Notes under the pieces: generated by a model
What the model saw: the letters and a program-made list of their open reading frames with translations, nothing else
Database searches by the model: none
Told to the model about the DNA's origin: nothing
Made by a program: the position numbers and the translations under genes
Shown here: piece by piece, positions 1 through 7,985 of the stretch
Layout: each line of letters opens with the position of its first letter
How positions within the stretch are numbered: the first letter of the stretch is position 1
Source: OLB6 sp964620125
Lineage (GTDB): Bacteria > Bacteroidota > Ignavibacteria > Kapaibacteriales > Kapaibacteriaceae
Length of the DNA: 21,565 nt
Reading direction: 5' to 3'
Assembly: GCA_964620125.1 (NCBI GenBank)
Contig: CAZUGQ010000030.1
Location: forward strand, 1 to 21,565

Positions 1-1368
1 AGAAAAGGACTTCAACCCGGACAGGCTACGGAGCGGTGGAAGGGGGCTCCGGATTCGATGGTTACCGTTACCGACACACTACAGTTCTACGCACCTTCGG
101 GTCTGCTCACCTCGCCGACCATCGGTCCGGCTCGCTTCTGGGACGCACTGCAGTTTGACCACGACAGTGCGGGTATCTTAGCGACGGTTTATGGGCGTAC
201 TGTATCTGGAGATGAGTTCTTGCTGGGCAGTGTACCACCAGGACAGAGGCTTTGGAACCCGAACGCTCCACCCGGTACGTCTCACCTCCGAATCGAATGG
301 TCCCTTGAGCAAACTGCAAGTCGGCAGTCAAGCCATGTACGAGGTGTTCGGGCTCACTACATTCCTGCTGCCGAAGTGGTACTGGAGCCGCAGCAGTTTT
401 TACTGTCTGGTGCCGAGGCTTTACGTGGCGACACAATATCTATTCAGGGAGTGGTTCGGAATGCAGATCGACGGTGGCCAGTTTACAACGTAACCATCCC
501 CATTGCACACGACAGCACGTCGGCTGCTGTTGTCGCTACGTTCGACACACTTGATGCTGATGCTTCAGGCACCTTTGCCGTAAAACTCAGCACTGCACCA
601 TGGCCAAGCGCAGGTAGCGTGGTTGCACTCGCAACAGTACCGGAAAACACACCCGAGTTCTACCGATTTAACAACCGTGCCGCAAGCCCCCTAACGATAA
701 CCGAAGATGCCATACCACCATCGCTGGCCAGCTATGCAGACCAGAAAGTAGTCGTCAGTGGCGATTATGTTCAAACGCACCCACTCATCGAAGTACGATT
801 GTTTGACAACAGCAAGCTGCCGATCACTGATGTTACGCGCCTCGTTGTGTTCATGAACGGGCTGCGTATTCGTGAAGGTGTCGTGGAGAACTTTGAGTTT
901 TTACCGACAGACAGTTGCCGCAGTATTTCAACCGACAGTACGTTACGGGCCATCATGCGATTCCGGTTTCCGATGGAACCTGGTCAGAACAACCTGTTGG
1001 TACGAGCGCAGGACGCAACAGGCAACTCCGTTGAACAGGAGACTTCATTGTTCCTCGCAACGGAGAATGGCATAAGCTCTGTTACACCTGCACCAAACCC
1101 AACAACAGGGCCAACCACGTTCTACGTATACATTCGAACGCCAGGCAGTGCTGCCGATAGCAGACTACGTATTTCGGACATGCAGGGGCGTACGGTAACA
1201 ATCTTGGAAACCACAGTTCCTGTGGCCCAGGGAACTTTGCATTGGAACGGCCTTTCCAGCGAGGGAGCATCTGTTGCTCCTGGTACGTATGTGTGGAGGC
1301 TGGAGCTACCGGGCGCTGACGGCACATGGAGCGTTGGAAACACCGGTGTGTTGCAGGTGCTCCGATAA
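1..1368 (+). CDS. C-terminal part of a large secreted protein with T9SS-like sorting domain (C25 peptidase/PorU2-like), 5' end outside window
   Basis: The frame is open from base 1, so the ATG at 58 is internal and the N-terminus lies upstream; 455 codons are visible. The start of the visible part (SPTIGPARFWDAL, then a domain ending before HYIPAAEVVLEP) resembles the beta-sandwich that follows the catalytic domain in C25 (gingipain-type) peptidases of this clade. An Ig-like region follows (RGDTISIQGVVRNADRRWPV), then the stretch from about codon 235 (IPPSLASYADQKVVVSGDYV) and LVVFMNGLRI, also typical of those proteins. The end has the T9SS type A sorting layout: PAPNPTTGPTTF, LRISDMQGRTV, LHWNGLSSEGASVAPGTYVWRLEL. 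Inference: exported through the Sec and type IX systems and released or anchored at the cell surface. The catalytic part is not visible, so protease identity is unproven; another large T9SS cargo protein is possible. Confidence 0.72.
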   Translation, partial: RKGLQPGQATERWKGAPDSMVTVTDTLQFYAPSGLLTSPTIGPARFWDALQFDHDSAGILATVYGRTVSGDEFLLGSVPPGQRLWNPNAPPGTSHLRIEWSLEQTASRQSSHVRGVRAHYIPAAEVVLEPQQFLLSGAEALRGDTISIQGVVRNADRRWPVYNVTIPIAHDSTSAAVVATFDTLDADASGTFAVKLSTAPWPSAGSVVALATVPENTPEFYRFNNRAASPLTITEDAIPPSLASYADQKVVVSGDYVQTHPLIEVRLFDNSKLPITDVTRLVVFMNGLRIREGVVENFEFLPTDSCRSISTDSTLRAIMRFRFPMEPGQNNLLVRAQDATGNSVEQETSLFLATENGISSVTPAPNPTTGPTTFYVYIRTPGSAADSRLRISDMQGRTVTILETTVPVAQGTLHWNGLSSEGASVAPGTYVWRLELPGADGTWSVGNTGVLQVLR

Positions 1369-1430
1369 CGACCTTGAAAAGTAGCGTCAAAAAGAGGCCT
1401 TTCATCTCTCCGTGAAGCCCCGAAAAATCG

Positions 1431-1438
1431 TACCTTTG
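1431..1438 (+). promoter_or_regulatory. Bacteroidota-type -7 promoter element before gyrA
   Basis: TACCTTTG matches the TAnnTTTG -7 consensus used by the Bacteroidota primary sigma factor. It lies 65 nt upstream of the gyrA ATG, in the only gap between this gene and the preceding secreted-protein gene. The surrounding 13 nt ATCGTACCTTTGC (1427-1439) recur with one change before etfB. No clear -33 TTTG box stands at the usual 19-21 nt upstream, which lowers confidence. Transcription would begin near 1445. Confidence 0.55.
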
Positions 1439-1448
1439 CATACCTTTT

Positions 1449-1477
1449 CACGGCGCCTGGCATACGCTGGCGCCGTG
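1449..1477 (+). promoter_or_regulatory. Leader hairpin in the gyrA 5' UTR
   Basis: Perfect 9-bp arms CACGGCGCC (1449-1457) and GGCGCCGTG (1469-1477) enclose an 11-nt loop. The hairpin would start only a few nucleotides after the predicted transcription start and ends 26 nt before the ATG. It has no following T-run, so it is not a canonical terminator. A role in mRNA stability or in coupling gyrase expression to DNA state is inference; the structure itself is seen. Confidence 0.5.
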
Positions 1478-1503
1478 CTGTTTACGTACCGCGACAAGGG
1501 GCT

Positions 1504-3966
1504 ATGGCACTGCAAAATGAACGCATCCTACCCGTCCTCATGGAGGACGAGATGCGCGACTCGTACCTTGATTATTCCATGTCTGTTATCGTCGCCCGGG
1601 CACTCCCGGACGTACGCGACGGACTCAAACCCGTACATCGGCGCATACTCTATGCCATGTACGAACTTGGCATGACGCCCAATCGGGCTTACAAGAAAAG
1701 TGCAAGAATTGTTGGCGAAGTGCTTGGTAAATACCATCCGCATGGTGATAGTGCCGTGTACGACGCCATGGTTCGGATGGCGCAACCATGGAGTATGCGC
1801 TACGAACTTGTTGACGGCCAAGGAAACTTTGGCTCTGTTGATGGAGACAGTCCAGCAGCCATGCGGTATACGGAAGCCCGTATGGATCATCTGGCGATGG
1901 AGGTCATGCGGGACATCGACAAGAATACCGTTGACTTCCGGTCGAACTTCGACGACTCTCTCCAGGAACCCACTGTGTTGCCAACCGTTGTACCGGCACT
2001 GCTGGTTAACGGTGCCAACGGCATCGCTGTGGGCATGGCAACCAACATCCCTCCGCATAACCTTCGAGAAATCGTAAGTGGGATCAAGGCACTGATTGCC
2101 GACCCCAACATCACGAATGAAGAGCTGCTCCAGCATGTAACAGCGCCAGACTTTCCAACTGGTGGCATCATCTACGGATACGAAGGTGTTCGCAGTGCCT
2201 ATACAACAGGTCGAGGAAAGATCCTTGTACGGGCAAAGGCCAGCATCGAGGCTAATAAGCAAGGCAAGGAGAGCATCGTTATCACAGAGCTCCCATACCA
2301 GGTAAGCAAGGCAGGTTTGATAGAGAAGATTGCGGGCCTTGTTCGCGCGAAGACGCTTGAAGACATCTCCGACATTCGCGATGAAAGTGATCGTGAAGGC
2401 CTGCGTGTAGTTATCGAACTCAAGCGTGATGCTGTGCCGATGGTTGTGCTGAACAACCTGTACAAACACACGCAGATGCAGGTAACCTTTGGTGTGATTA
2501 TGCTGGCACTTGTAAAGGGACGGCCGCGCATCCTCACGCTCAAGGAAATGATGCATGAGTTTGTACAACACCGCAACGAGGTGGTTGTACGCCGCACACA
2601 GTTCGATCTGGAAGCAGCCGAGAAGCGTGCTCACATTTTGGAAGGCTTCATCATTGCTCTCGACAACATTGATGAAGTTATTGCCACCATCAAGGCCAGT
2701 GCTGATGTTCCAAGCGCCAGCAATGCACTGCAAACAAAATTTGGGCTGTCTGAGATTCAAGCCAAGGCAATCCTCGACATGCGTTTGCAACGGCTCACCG
2801 GCCTCGAACGAGAAAAAATCCAGCAAGAGTATCGAGAGCTTATCGAAACCATCGAACGGTTGCGAGCCATACTTGCCAGCAAGGAGTTACAACTAAACAT
2901 TATCGGTGACGAGCTTACCGAACTCGCGCTGAAACACGGCGATGAACGGCGCACAACCGTTGTGCACGATGCCCGCGACTTTACGCTTGAAGACATGATC
3001 GCAAACGAAGAAGTGATCGTGTCCATCACACACAACGGCTACATCAAACGCACCCCAGTAACCACCTACCGCAGGCAAAACAAAGGTGGTCGTGGCGTGA
3101 GCGGTGCAGGGATGTATGAGGATGATTATGTGGAGTTTGTATTCCGTGCCTCGACACATCACTACCTGATGTTCTTCACGGATCGCGGCAGAGTGTATCG
3201 CGTAAAGGTGTACGACATACCAGAAGGGTCGCGCAATGCAAAGGGACGCAGCATTGCCAATGTAATCCAGAAGCAGACTGATGAAAAGGTTACGACCTAC
3301 CTGCCAGTAACCGACATCGAACAGGAGAACGCCTACATCTTCTTTGCTACAAAGAACGGCACCGTGAAGAAAACTGCACTAACGGATTATGCCAATGTTC
3401 GAAGCAACGGCATTATTGCCATTAACCTTGCCGACGACGACCGTCTTGTTGGAGCACGTCTAACCGATGGAACCATGGAAATCCTCCTCGGTGCAAGTAG
3501 TGGACTTGCTTGTCGCTTCCATGAACAGGACGTACGCCCCATGGGGCGTGCCGCCGCCGGCGTTCGCGGCATCGACCTTTCGGAAGGCGCAGAAGTCATT
3601 TCACTCACAGCCGTGCGGCACAGTGATGCCCAAGTGATTGTTGTTGGTGAAAGGGGCTATGGCAAGCGCACGAAGGTTGACGATTTCCGTCGCACAAAGC
3701 GCGGTGCCAAAGGAGTGATTGCCATGAACATCACGGAGAAGACCGGACCCATTTGCGCAATCCTTGAAGTTGCCGACACAGAGGATCTTGTTGTGATGAC
3801 CACCAATGGCATTCTGATTCGCCAGCATGTGGATGAGGTGCGGCTCATTGGACGCAACACACAGGGCGTGAAGCTGATTCGATTAGAAGAAGGCGACAGT
3901 ATTGCAGCCATCACTACCGTGACCAGAGAGGAAGACGAAGAAGAGGAAGAAACCGCTGCTTCGTGA
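1504..3966 (+). CDS. gyrA: DNA gyrase subunit A
   Basis: Subunit A of type IIA topoisomerase; with GyrB it introduces negative supercoils using ATP. The 820-residue length fits the family. The N-terminal breakage-reunion domain begins LDYSMSVIVARALPDVRDGL. The catalytic tyrosine is Tyr122 in AAMRYTEARM. The quinolone-determining region reads HPHGDSAVYD with Ser83 and Asp87, the unmutated residues in E. coli numbering. The C-terminal beta-pinwheel carries a GyrA-box variant, QNKGGRG at 525-531 (E. coli has QRRGGKG), which supports GyrA over ParC. The last about 12 residues are strongly acidic (EEDEEEEE). The ATG at 1504 gives an N-terminus aligning exactly to E. coli numbering. The stop overlaps the start of the next gene, so the two are probably co-transcribed from the promoter at 1431. 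Confidence in identity is very high. Confidence 0.98.
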   Translation: MALQNERILPVLMEDEMRDSYLDYSMSVIVARALPDVRDGLKPVHRRILYAMYELGMTPNRAYKKSARIVGEVLGKYHPHGDSAVYDAMVRMAQPWSMRYELVDGQGNFGSVDGDSPAAMRYTEARMDHLAMEVMRDIDKNTVDFRSNFDDSLQEPTVLPTVVPALLVNGANGIAVGMATNIPPHNLREIVSGIKALIADPNITNEELLQHVTAPDFPTGGIIYGYEGVRSAYTTGRGKILVRAKASIEANKQGKESIVITELPYQVSKAGLIEKIAGLVRAKTLEDISDIRDESDREGLRVVIELKRDAVPMVVLNNLYKHTQMQVTFGVIMLALVKGRPRILTLKEMMHEFVQHRNEVVVRRTQFDLEAAEKRAHILEGFIIALDNIDEVIATIKASADVPSASNALQTKFGLSEIQAKAILDMRLQRLTGLEREKIQQEYRELIETIERLRAILASKELQLNIIGDELTELALKHGDERRTTVVHDARDFTLEDMIANEEVIVSITHNGYIKRTPVTTYRRQNKGGRGVSGAGMYEDDYVEFVFRASTHHYLMFFTDRGRVYRVKVYDIPEGSRNAKGRSIANVIQKQTDEKVTTYLPVTDIEQENAYIFFATKNGTVKKTALTDYANVRSNGIIAINLADDDRLVGARLTDGTMEILLGASSGLACRFHEQDVRPMGRAAAGVRGIDLSEGAEVISLTAVRHSDAQVIVVGERGYGKRTKVDDFRRTKRGAKGVIAMNITEKTGPICAILEVADTEDLVVMTTNGILIRQHVDEVRLIGRNTQGVKLIRLEEGDSIAAITTVTREEDEEEEETAAS

Positions 3967-6038
3967 TGAAGCGATTGTTCTTATTTCTTGGTGCATTTGT
4001 TGCGCTATTCGGCGCTACTCTCCCCGCACAGTCATATGTACTCCAGCTATCGAAGCTCGGCATCCGTGCCGAGCTTCGCGTTGCTGCAGATACCGTCAAA
4101 GACATACCACAAACGGATCTGCCTCCGGCTTCCGACTCCTCAACCAGGGCAACGTCGCCAACCGCACCGTTCTTCACTCCTGCCAGTCCGAGCGATTCAG
4201 ACCACGTTGCTGTAGAACGTAGCAGCACCCCTATCCCGGACCTACCCTGGTATGGATCACTTGCATGGGTTGAATCGGACACGCTTCTGGATATCACTAA
4301 GGCCGACCGACGCGCTATTCAATACCACACCATGGGCGAGGTGTTCATACGTGGCACGATGTTTCAGCCACTCTCGCAAGGGGGCTTTGGCCAGCACGAC
4401 GCAGTAAGCATAGCAGGAGGAACAAATCGTAATCAGGGCATCACCTTCAACGGCCGACCGATGGCTAGCAGTTACAGCGGACAGTATCTGCTGTCAACAG
4501 TAGCACCAGAGGGAATGGACCGTGCCGAGGTTCTTACCGGTTCTAGTGCGTTGGGGCTTAGTGCTACGCTTACCCAAACAGCCATCAACTTTATGGAAGT
4601 GCGGTATCAGACGCCCACTCCCTACACGGCACTCTGGTATAGCCAAGGTGGAGGCGAAACTGTTGCTGCCGATGCCGTCTTTGCACAGAATGTTGCTCCC
4701 GGCTTGAACCTCAATGCAGGAGTTCGGCGCATCGGTGCCGACGGACGCTACTCACGAACTCGATTCGACAGTTGGAACGCCCGCCTTGGTCTGCGGTGGG
4801 CTGTGGATTCCAGTACAACCCTAGGGATCGCGTATCACCTAACGTCGCATAACACCGACCAGTGGGGGGGAGTGCGTACCGTCATCGACTTGGATGAACT
4901 CACCGAACGTACTGCACCACCCGTATTTGACGATGTTCGAGACCACACTCGTCGACATGACGTAACCCTTGGCTTCGAGCACCTGCTTACCTCTGATAGT
5001 CTGCATGCAGTGACTGCCACGCTGTACTACACTCTTGATGGCATGATGCGCATTCGAGATACGACGTTGATACCCTACACGGCCGACACCAGTAAACATG
5101 TCCACTACATGGGTCATACAGGGGGCTTTGTTGTGCGCTCTCGTCATCAGCTCGGTACACTGCTCATCCGTCCAGGTATTGCTCTCGACTACACGAGCAA
5201 CCAGGAAGCAGCATATACCCTTCAAGCCGAGTTACTTCAACCCCATGCATTTGTTCTGGCGAACATGATGTTGTCATCATCCCTCGGTGTGCAGGTTGGA
5301 GCACATGCCACGTATGCCAACCGCAGCATTCTTGGTGGAATAGGGGGGGGGATGTATGCTGTTTCGGGTTTCACCAAGTTCAAGGCAGACGTAAGCATTG
5401 CAGACAGGGCACCAACGAACAACGAAAGGATAGAGTTGAAGCCAGAAAGAACGTTTCTGGCACTGTTGGAAGGTCGGTACGACGCCAGTGACCTTTCCAT
5501 CATTGGCCAACTGTTTTACAGATCTACCAGCAATGCAATCACGGCCGATGCCGTGAGGGACAGCAACCAGCGAGTACTCTATGTAACATCCTACAATGCT
5601 TTGGATGATCATCGACTGTTTGGAATCGCAGCCTCTGCACAATACCGCCATCAATGGTTTGAGATTGCCCCAACGGTCCGACTGCATGCTATCGACGTGC
5701 GCCAAAGCCCCTTACCGCCGTTCAGTGCCGACGTATCGGCTGCTTTTGTATACCGAGCTGGAGGAAACAGTGTGCGTATCGGTGGAAAGGCGAGTGTAAC
5801 GGCACCCATGGCCTCGCAGCAATTTGTTCCAACCGCATGGCAGTTCGTGCAGCCAATTGTGGCGGATCAAGGTTGGGTAGGTAATGGACTAGATGCGTTT
5901 CTGCATGCGACGCTTGGAAATGCATCCATACGCTTGTCGTACGAAAACATCCTTGCCGAGCGATGGTACACCACTGCGTTGAATCCTATGATTATTCGCG
6001 ACCTGCGGTTGTCCGTGACCTGGAGCTTTCTTGATTAG
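3966..6038 (+). CDS. TonB-dependent-receptor-like outer-membrane beta-barrel protein
   Basis: A 690-residue protein starting at ATG 3966, whose A is the last base of the gyrA TGA; a GTG at 3963 would add one residue. The N-terminus MKRLFLFLGAFVALFGATLPAQS is a signal peptide. A Pro/Ser/Thr-rich linker (about 45-85) follows, then a plug-like segment (about 120-195; VFIRGTMFQP, ITFNGRPMASSY, DRAEVLTGSSALG). From about residue 200 to the end there are alternating-residue strands with many Tyr/Trp/Phe, ending LRLSVTWSFLD, as in a barrel. It lacks an N-terminal carboxypeptidase-like domain, so it is not a SusC-type receptor, and no clear TonB box is visible. The substrate is unknown. G7 and G9 runs lie within the barrel region. 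Sitting directly behind gyrA suggests translational coupling. Alternative: a non-TonB barrel of the putative-porin type. Confidence 0.75.
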   Translation: MKRLFLFLGAFVALFGATLPAQSYVLQLSKLGIRAELRVAADTVKDIPQTDLPPASDSSTRATSPTAPFFTPASPSDSDHVAVERSSTPIPDLPWYGSLAWVESDTLLDITKADRRAIQYHTMGEVFIRGTMFQPLSQGGFGQHDAVSIAGGTNRNQGITFNGRPMASSYSGQYLLSTVAPEGMDRAEVLTGSSALGLSATLTQTAINFMEVRYQTPTPYTALWYSQGGGETVAADAVFAQNVAPGLNLNAGVRRIGADGRYSRTRFDSWNARLGLRWAVDSSTTLGIAYHLTSHNTDQWGGVRTVIDLDELTERTAPPVFDDVRDHTRRHDVTLGFEHLLTSDSLHAVTATLYYTLDGMMRIRDTTLIPYTADTSKHVHYMGHTGGFVVRSRHQLGTLLIRPGIALDYTSNQEAAYTLQAELLQPHAFVLANMMLSSSLGVQVGAHATYANRSILGGIGGGMYAVSGFTKFKADVSIADRAPTNNERIELKPERTFLALLEGRYDASDLSIIGQLFYRSTSNAITADAVRDSNQRVLYVTSYNALDDHRLFGIAASAQYRHQWFEIAPTVRLHAIDVRQSPLPPFSADVSAAFVYRAGGNSVRIGGKASVTAPMASQQFVPTAWQFVQPIVADQGWVGNGLDAFLHATLGNASIRLSYENILAERWYTTALNPMIIRDLRLSVTWSFLD
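4864..4870 (+). repeat. G7 homopolymer in the barrel gene
   Basis: Seven consecutive G in codons TGG GGG GGA (Trp-Gly-Gly, near residue 300). It is a weaker candidate for slipped-strand mispairing than the G9 run downstream in the same gene. Confidence 0.6.
5343..5351 (+). repeat. G9 homopolymer in the barrel gene, candidate phase-variation tract
   Basis: Nine consecutive G encode Gly-Gly-Gly near residues 460-462 of the outer-membrane protein. This is the longest homopolymer I see in the window. Losing one G leads to a TAA at 5392-5394; gaining one leads to a TGA about 45 codons on. Either shift removes the last third of the barrel. Poly-G tracts of this size in surface-protein genes are the classic substrate for on/off phase variation in other bacteria; its activity here is inference. 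Confidence 0.65.
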
Positions 6039-6122
6039 CCTCAGGTGGCAAAGGAAGAGCGCCTGGATTCATCGCATCCATGGGTTGGACCAATCGCGAC
6101 ATTCCGTGTGTATTTTCTGTCC

Positions 6123-7931
6123 ATGGTAGCCAGCACGATACCGCGCATGTTCCTTGATGTGTGCGACCGGTTTGCCAACAGAGCGGATAAGGTTGCGTAT
6201 GCACGCAAGCGGAGTGGCGTATGGGAACGAGTAACGCACGACCAGCTCCGTGAAGAAGTTGAATGTTTGGCTGCGGGACTCGTCCATCTCGGCCTCCGGC
6301 CTGGTGAGCGGGTTGGCATTGTTAGTGAAAACAGAGTTGAGTGGGCACAGGCAGATTTCGCGATTTCTGCCATCGGTGCAGTCGACGTTCCTGTGTTTCA
6401 CACGCTGACGGATCAGCAGTTAGCCTACATTTTTCGCGATTGTGAAGCTAGTGTTGTTTTCGTTTCGAACGCACTTCAGGCCTCCAAGATAGTGGCCGTT
6501 AGGGATCAGATACCATCGCTTCGGTTTATCGTAACAATGAACACCGACGTGGAGATCACAGAAGGCCTCATTCGGTTCAGTGATGTGATCGATCTTGGCC
6601 GCAGGCTGTATTCCGCCGACGATAGGCGGAAGAATTTTCAGGCCATGGCTGAACGTGCACAACCAAACGACTTGCTTACCCTGATTTACACGAGCGGAAC
6701 AACTGGGCACCCCAAGGGCGTGATGCTTAGCCATCACAACATCCTGAGCAACATCGCCGCTGCGATGGAGGTGTTCAGCATTGGTGAGGATGATGTTTTT
6801 CTAAGCTACCTACCCATGTGCCACAGTTACGAGCGCATGAGTGGCTACTATCTGGCCTTTGCCTGTGGGTGCAGCACCTACGTTGCAGAGAGCATTGAAA
6901 CCGTAGCCGAAAACATGCGAGAGGTTCACCCAACGGTGATGACTTCCGTACCACGGCTCTTCGAACGGATACGCCTGAGAATTGAAGGTACCATCCAAAA
7001 GGACACTGGGATACGTAGAACGATTGCCTTGTGGGCCTTAGGTGTAGGCAAACGGGTAGCGGAGGGGACCTGTACATGGATGGACAAGGTGATGGTAACG
7101 GTTGCTGACCGCTTAGTATTCTCTAAAATCCGAGCACGGATGGGCAACCGGTTGCGGTTCTTTATCTCTGGAGGTGCGGCTTTAAGCTATGATGACGGCA
7201 TTTTCTTTAAGGCTCTAGGCATCACCATTTTGGAAGGGTATGGTCTTACTGAGACGTCACCCGTTCTTACTGTCAACCGTGAAGGCGATGAAAAACTCGG
7301 CACAGTTGGGAAGCCCCTTCCCAACGTGGAAATCAGGATAGCGGCTGATGGTGAAATCATGGCTCGAGGACCAAACGTGATGATGGGGTATTGGCGCGAT
7401 GAAGCCGCAACACGCGAGGTATTGGAGCCCGACGGATGGTTTCATACTGGCGACATTGGCGAACTTGATACAGACGGACGACTGAAGATCACCGATCGTA
7501 AAAAGCACATCCTTGTTTCAAGTGGAGGTAAAAACATTGCTCCACTTCCTGTTGAGAGTGCCTTGCTGGCGAGTCGTCTGATTAGTCAGGTAATATTGAT
7601 TGGTGATGGAAGAGACTACTGCACCGCCCTCGTGGTACCCGAGCGTGAGGCAGCCGAAGCATTTGCATCCGAGCGTGGCCTCACCTTTCCCACATGGGAG
7701 GCATTGGCGATGAGTTCCGATCTGTATCATGCTATTCAAGCCGACATCCAAACGCTACAAAAGGAGTTCTCTAAGTTTGAGCGTGCTCGGCGGTTTCGCG
7801 TGTTGACGGAACCATTCACCATAGAGAACGGAATGCTCACTCCCACGCTGAAGGTTCGCAGGAAAGCCGTGATTGAGCGGTATGGGGAGGTGATTGAGGA
7901 GATGTATGAGATGAAAGTACCGGGAGAATAG
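6123..7931 (+). CDS. Long-chain fatty-acid--CoA ligase (AMP-forming, COG1022/FAA1-like)
   Basis: Activates fatty acids to acyl-CoA through an acyl-adenylate. Counting from ATG 6123 the protein has 602 residues. The AMP-binding P-loop is LIYTSGTTGHPKG (about 187-199), the adenylate-binding motif is EGYGLTETSP (about 371-380), and the C-terminal hinge and lid hold GWFHTGDIGELD and TDRKKHILVSSGGKNIAP. The open frame reaches back to GTG 6045 (628 residues), but family members normally begin a few residues before the TIPRMFLDV-type motif, so I prefer ATG 6123; the intervening 26 residues show no conserved feature. It follows the barrel gene within 84 nt (6 nt from the GTG). Its last codons and stop lie inside a perfect inverted repeat. 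Proximity to the type III polyketide synthase makes it a candidate supplier of acyl-CoA starters, though general fatty-acid degradation is equally possible. Confidence 0.93.
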   Translation: MVASTIPRMFLDVCDRFANRADKVAYARKRSGVWERVTHDQLREEVECLAAGLVHLGLRPGERVGIVSENRVEWAQADFAISAIGAVDVPVFHTLTDQQLAYIFRDCEASVVFVSNALQASKIVAVRDQIPSLRFIVTMNTDVEITEGLIRFSDVIDLGRRLYSADDRRKNFQAMAERAQPNDLLTLIYTSGTTGHPKGVMLSHHNILSNIAAAMEVFSIGEDDVFLSYLPMCHSYERMSGYYLAFACGCSTYVAESIETVAENMREVHPTVMTSVPRLFERIRLRIEGTIQKDTGIRRTIALWALGVGKRVAEGTCTWMDKVMVTVADRLVFSKIRARMGNRLRFFISGGAALSYDDGIFFKALGITILEGYGLTETSPVLTVNREGDEKLGTVGKPLPNVEIRIAADGEIMARGPNVMMGYWRDEAATREVLEPDGWFHTGDIGELDTDGRLKITDRKKHILVSSGGKNIAPLPVESALLASRLISQVILIGDGRDYCTALVVPEREAAEAFASERGLTFPTWEALAMSSDLYHAIQADIQTLQKEFSKFERARRFRVLTEPFTIENGMLTPTLKVRRKAVIERYGEVIEEMYEMKVPGE

Positions 7932-7972
7932 GTGTCCCGGTGTTGGTACCGGGACACCTATTCTCCCGGTAC
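7917..7972. repeat. 25-bp perfect inverted repeat over a stop codon
   Basis: The left arm 7917-7941 and right arm 7948-7972 are exact reverse complements around a 6-nt loop (GTTGGT). The left arm contains the last four codons and the TAG stop (7929-7931) of the acyl-CoA ligase, and the right arm ends 14 nt before the nitroreductase ATG. No T-run follows on either strand, so it is not a textbook intrinsic terminator, although the stem is strong enough to block or stabilise RNA. No second copy is visible in the window. Confidence 0.8.
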
Positions 7973-7985
7973 GTTATCTTGCCCC

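Noticed and set aside
1528..2826. 432-codon open frame on the minus strand inside gyrA
   Set aside because: It lies fully antisense to a certain gyrA, shows no recognisable domain, and has the Cys/His-rich composition typical of a shadow of a well-biased coding frame.
1496..3664. 14-mer AAGGGGCTATGGCA at 1496 (gyrA start) and 3651 (inside gyrA)
   Set aside because: About one chance 14-mer repeat is expected in a window this size; the flanks differ.
7975..7981. TATCTTG directly before the nitroreductase ATG as a -7 element
   Set aside because: Imperfect, and would put the transcription start at or after the start codon.
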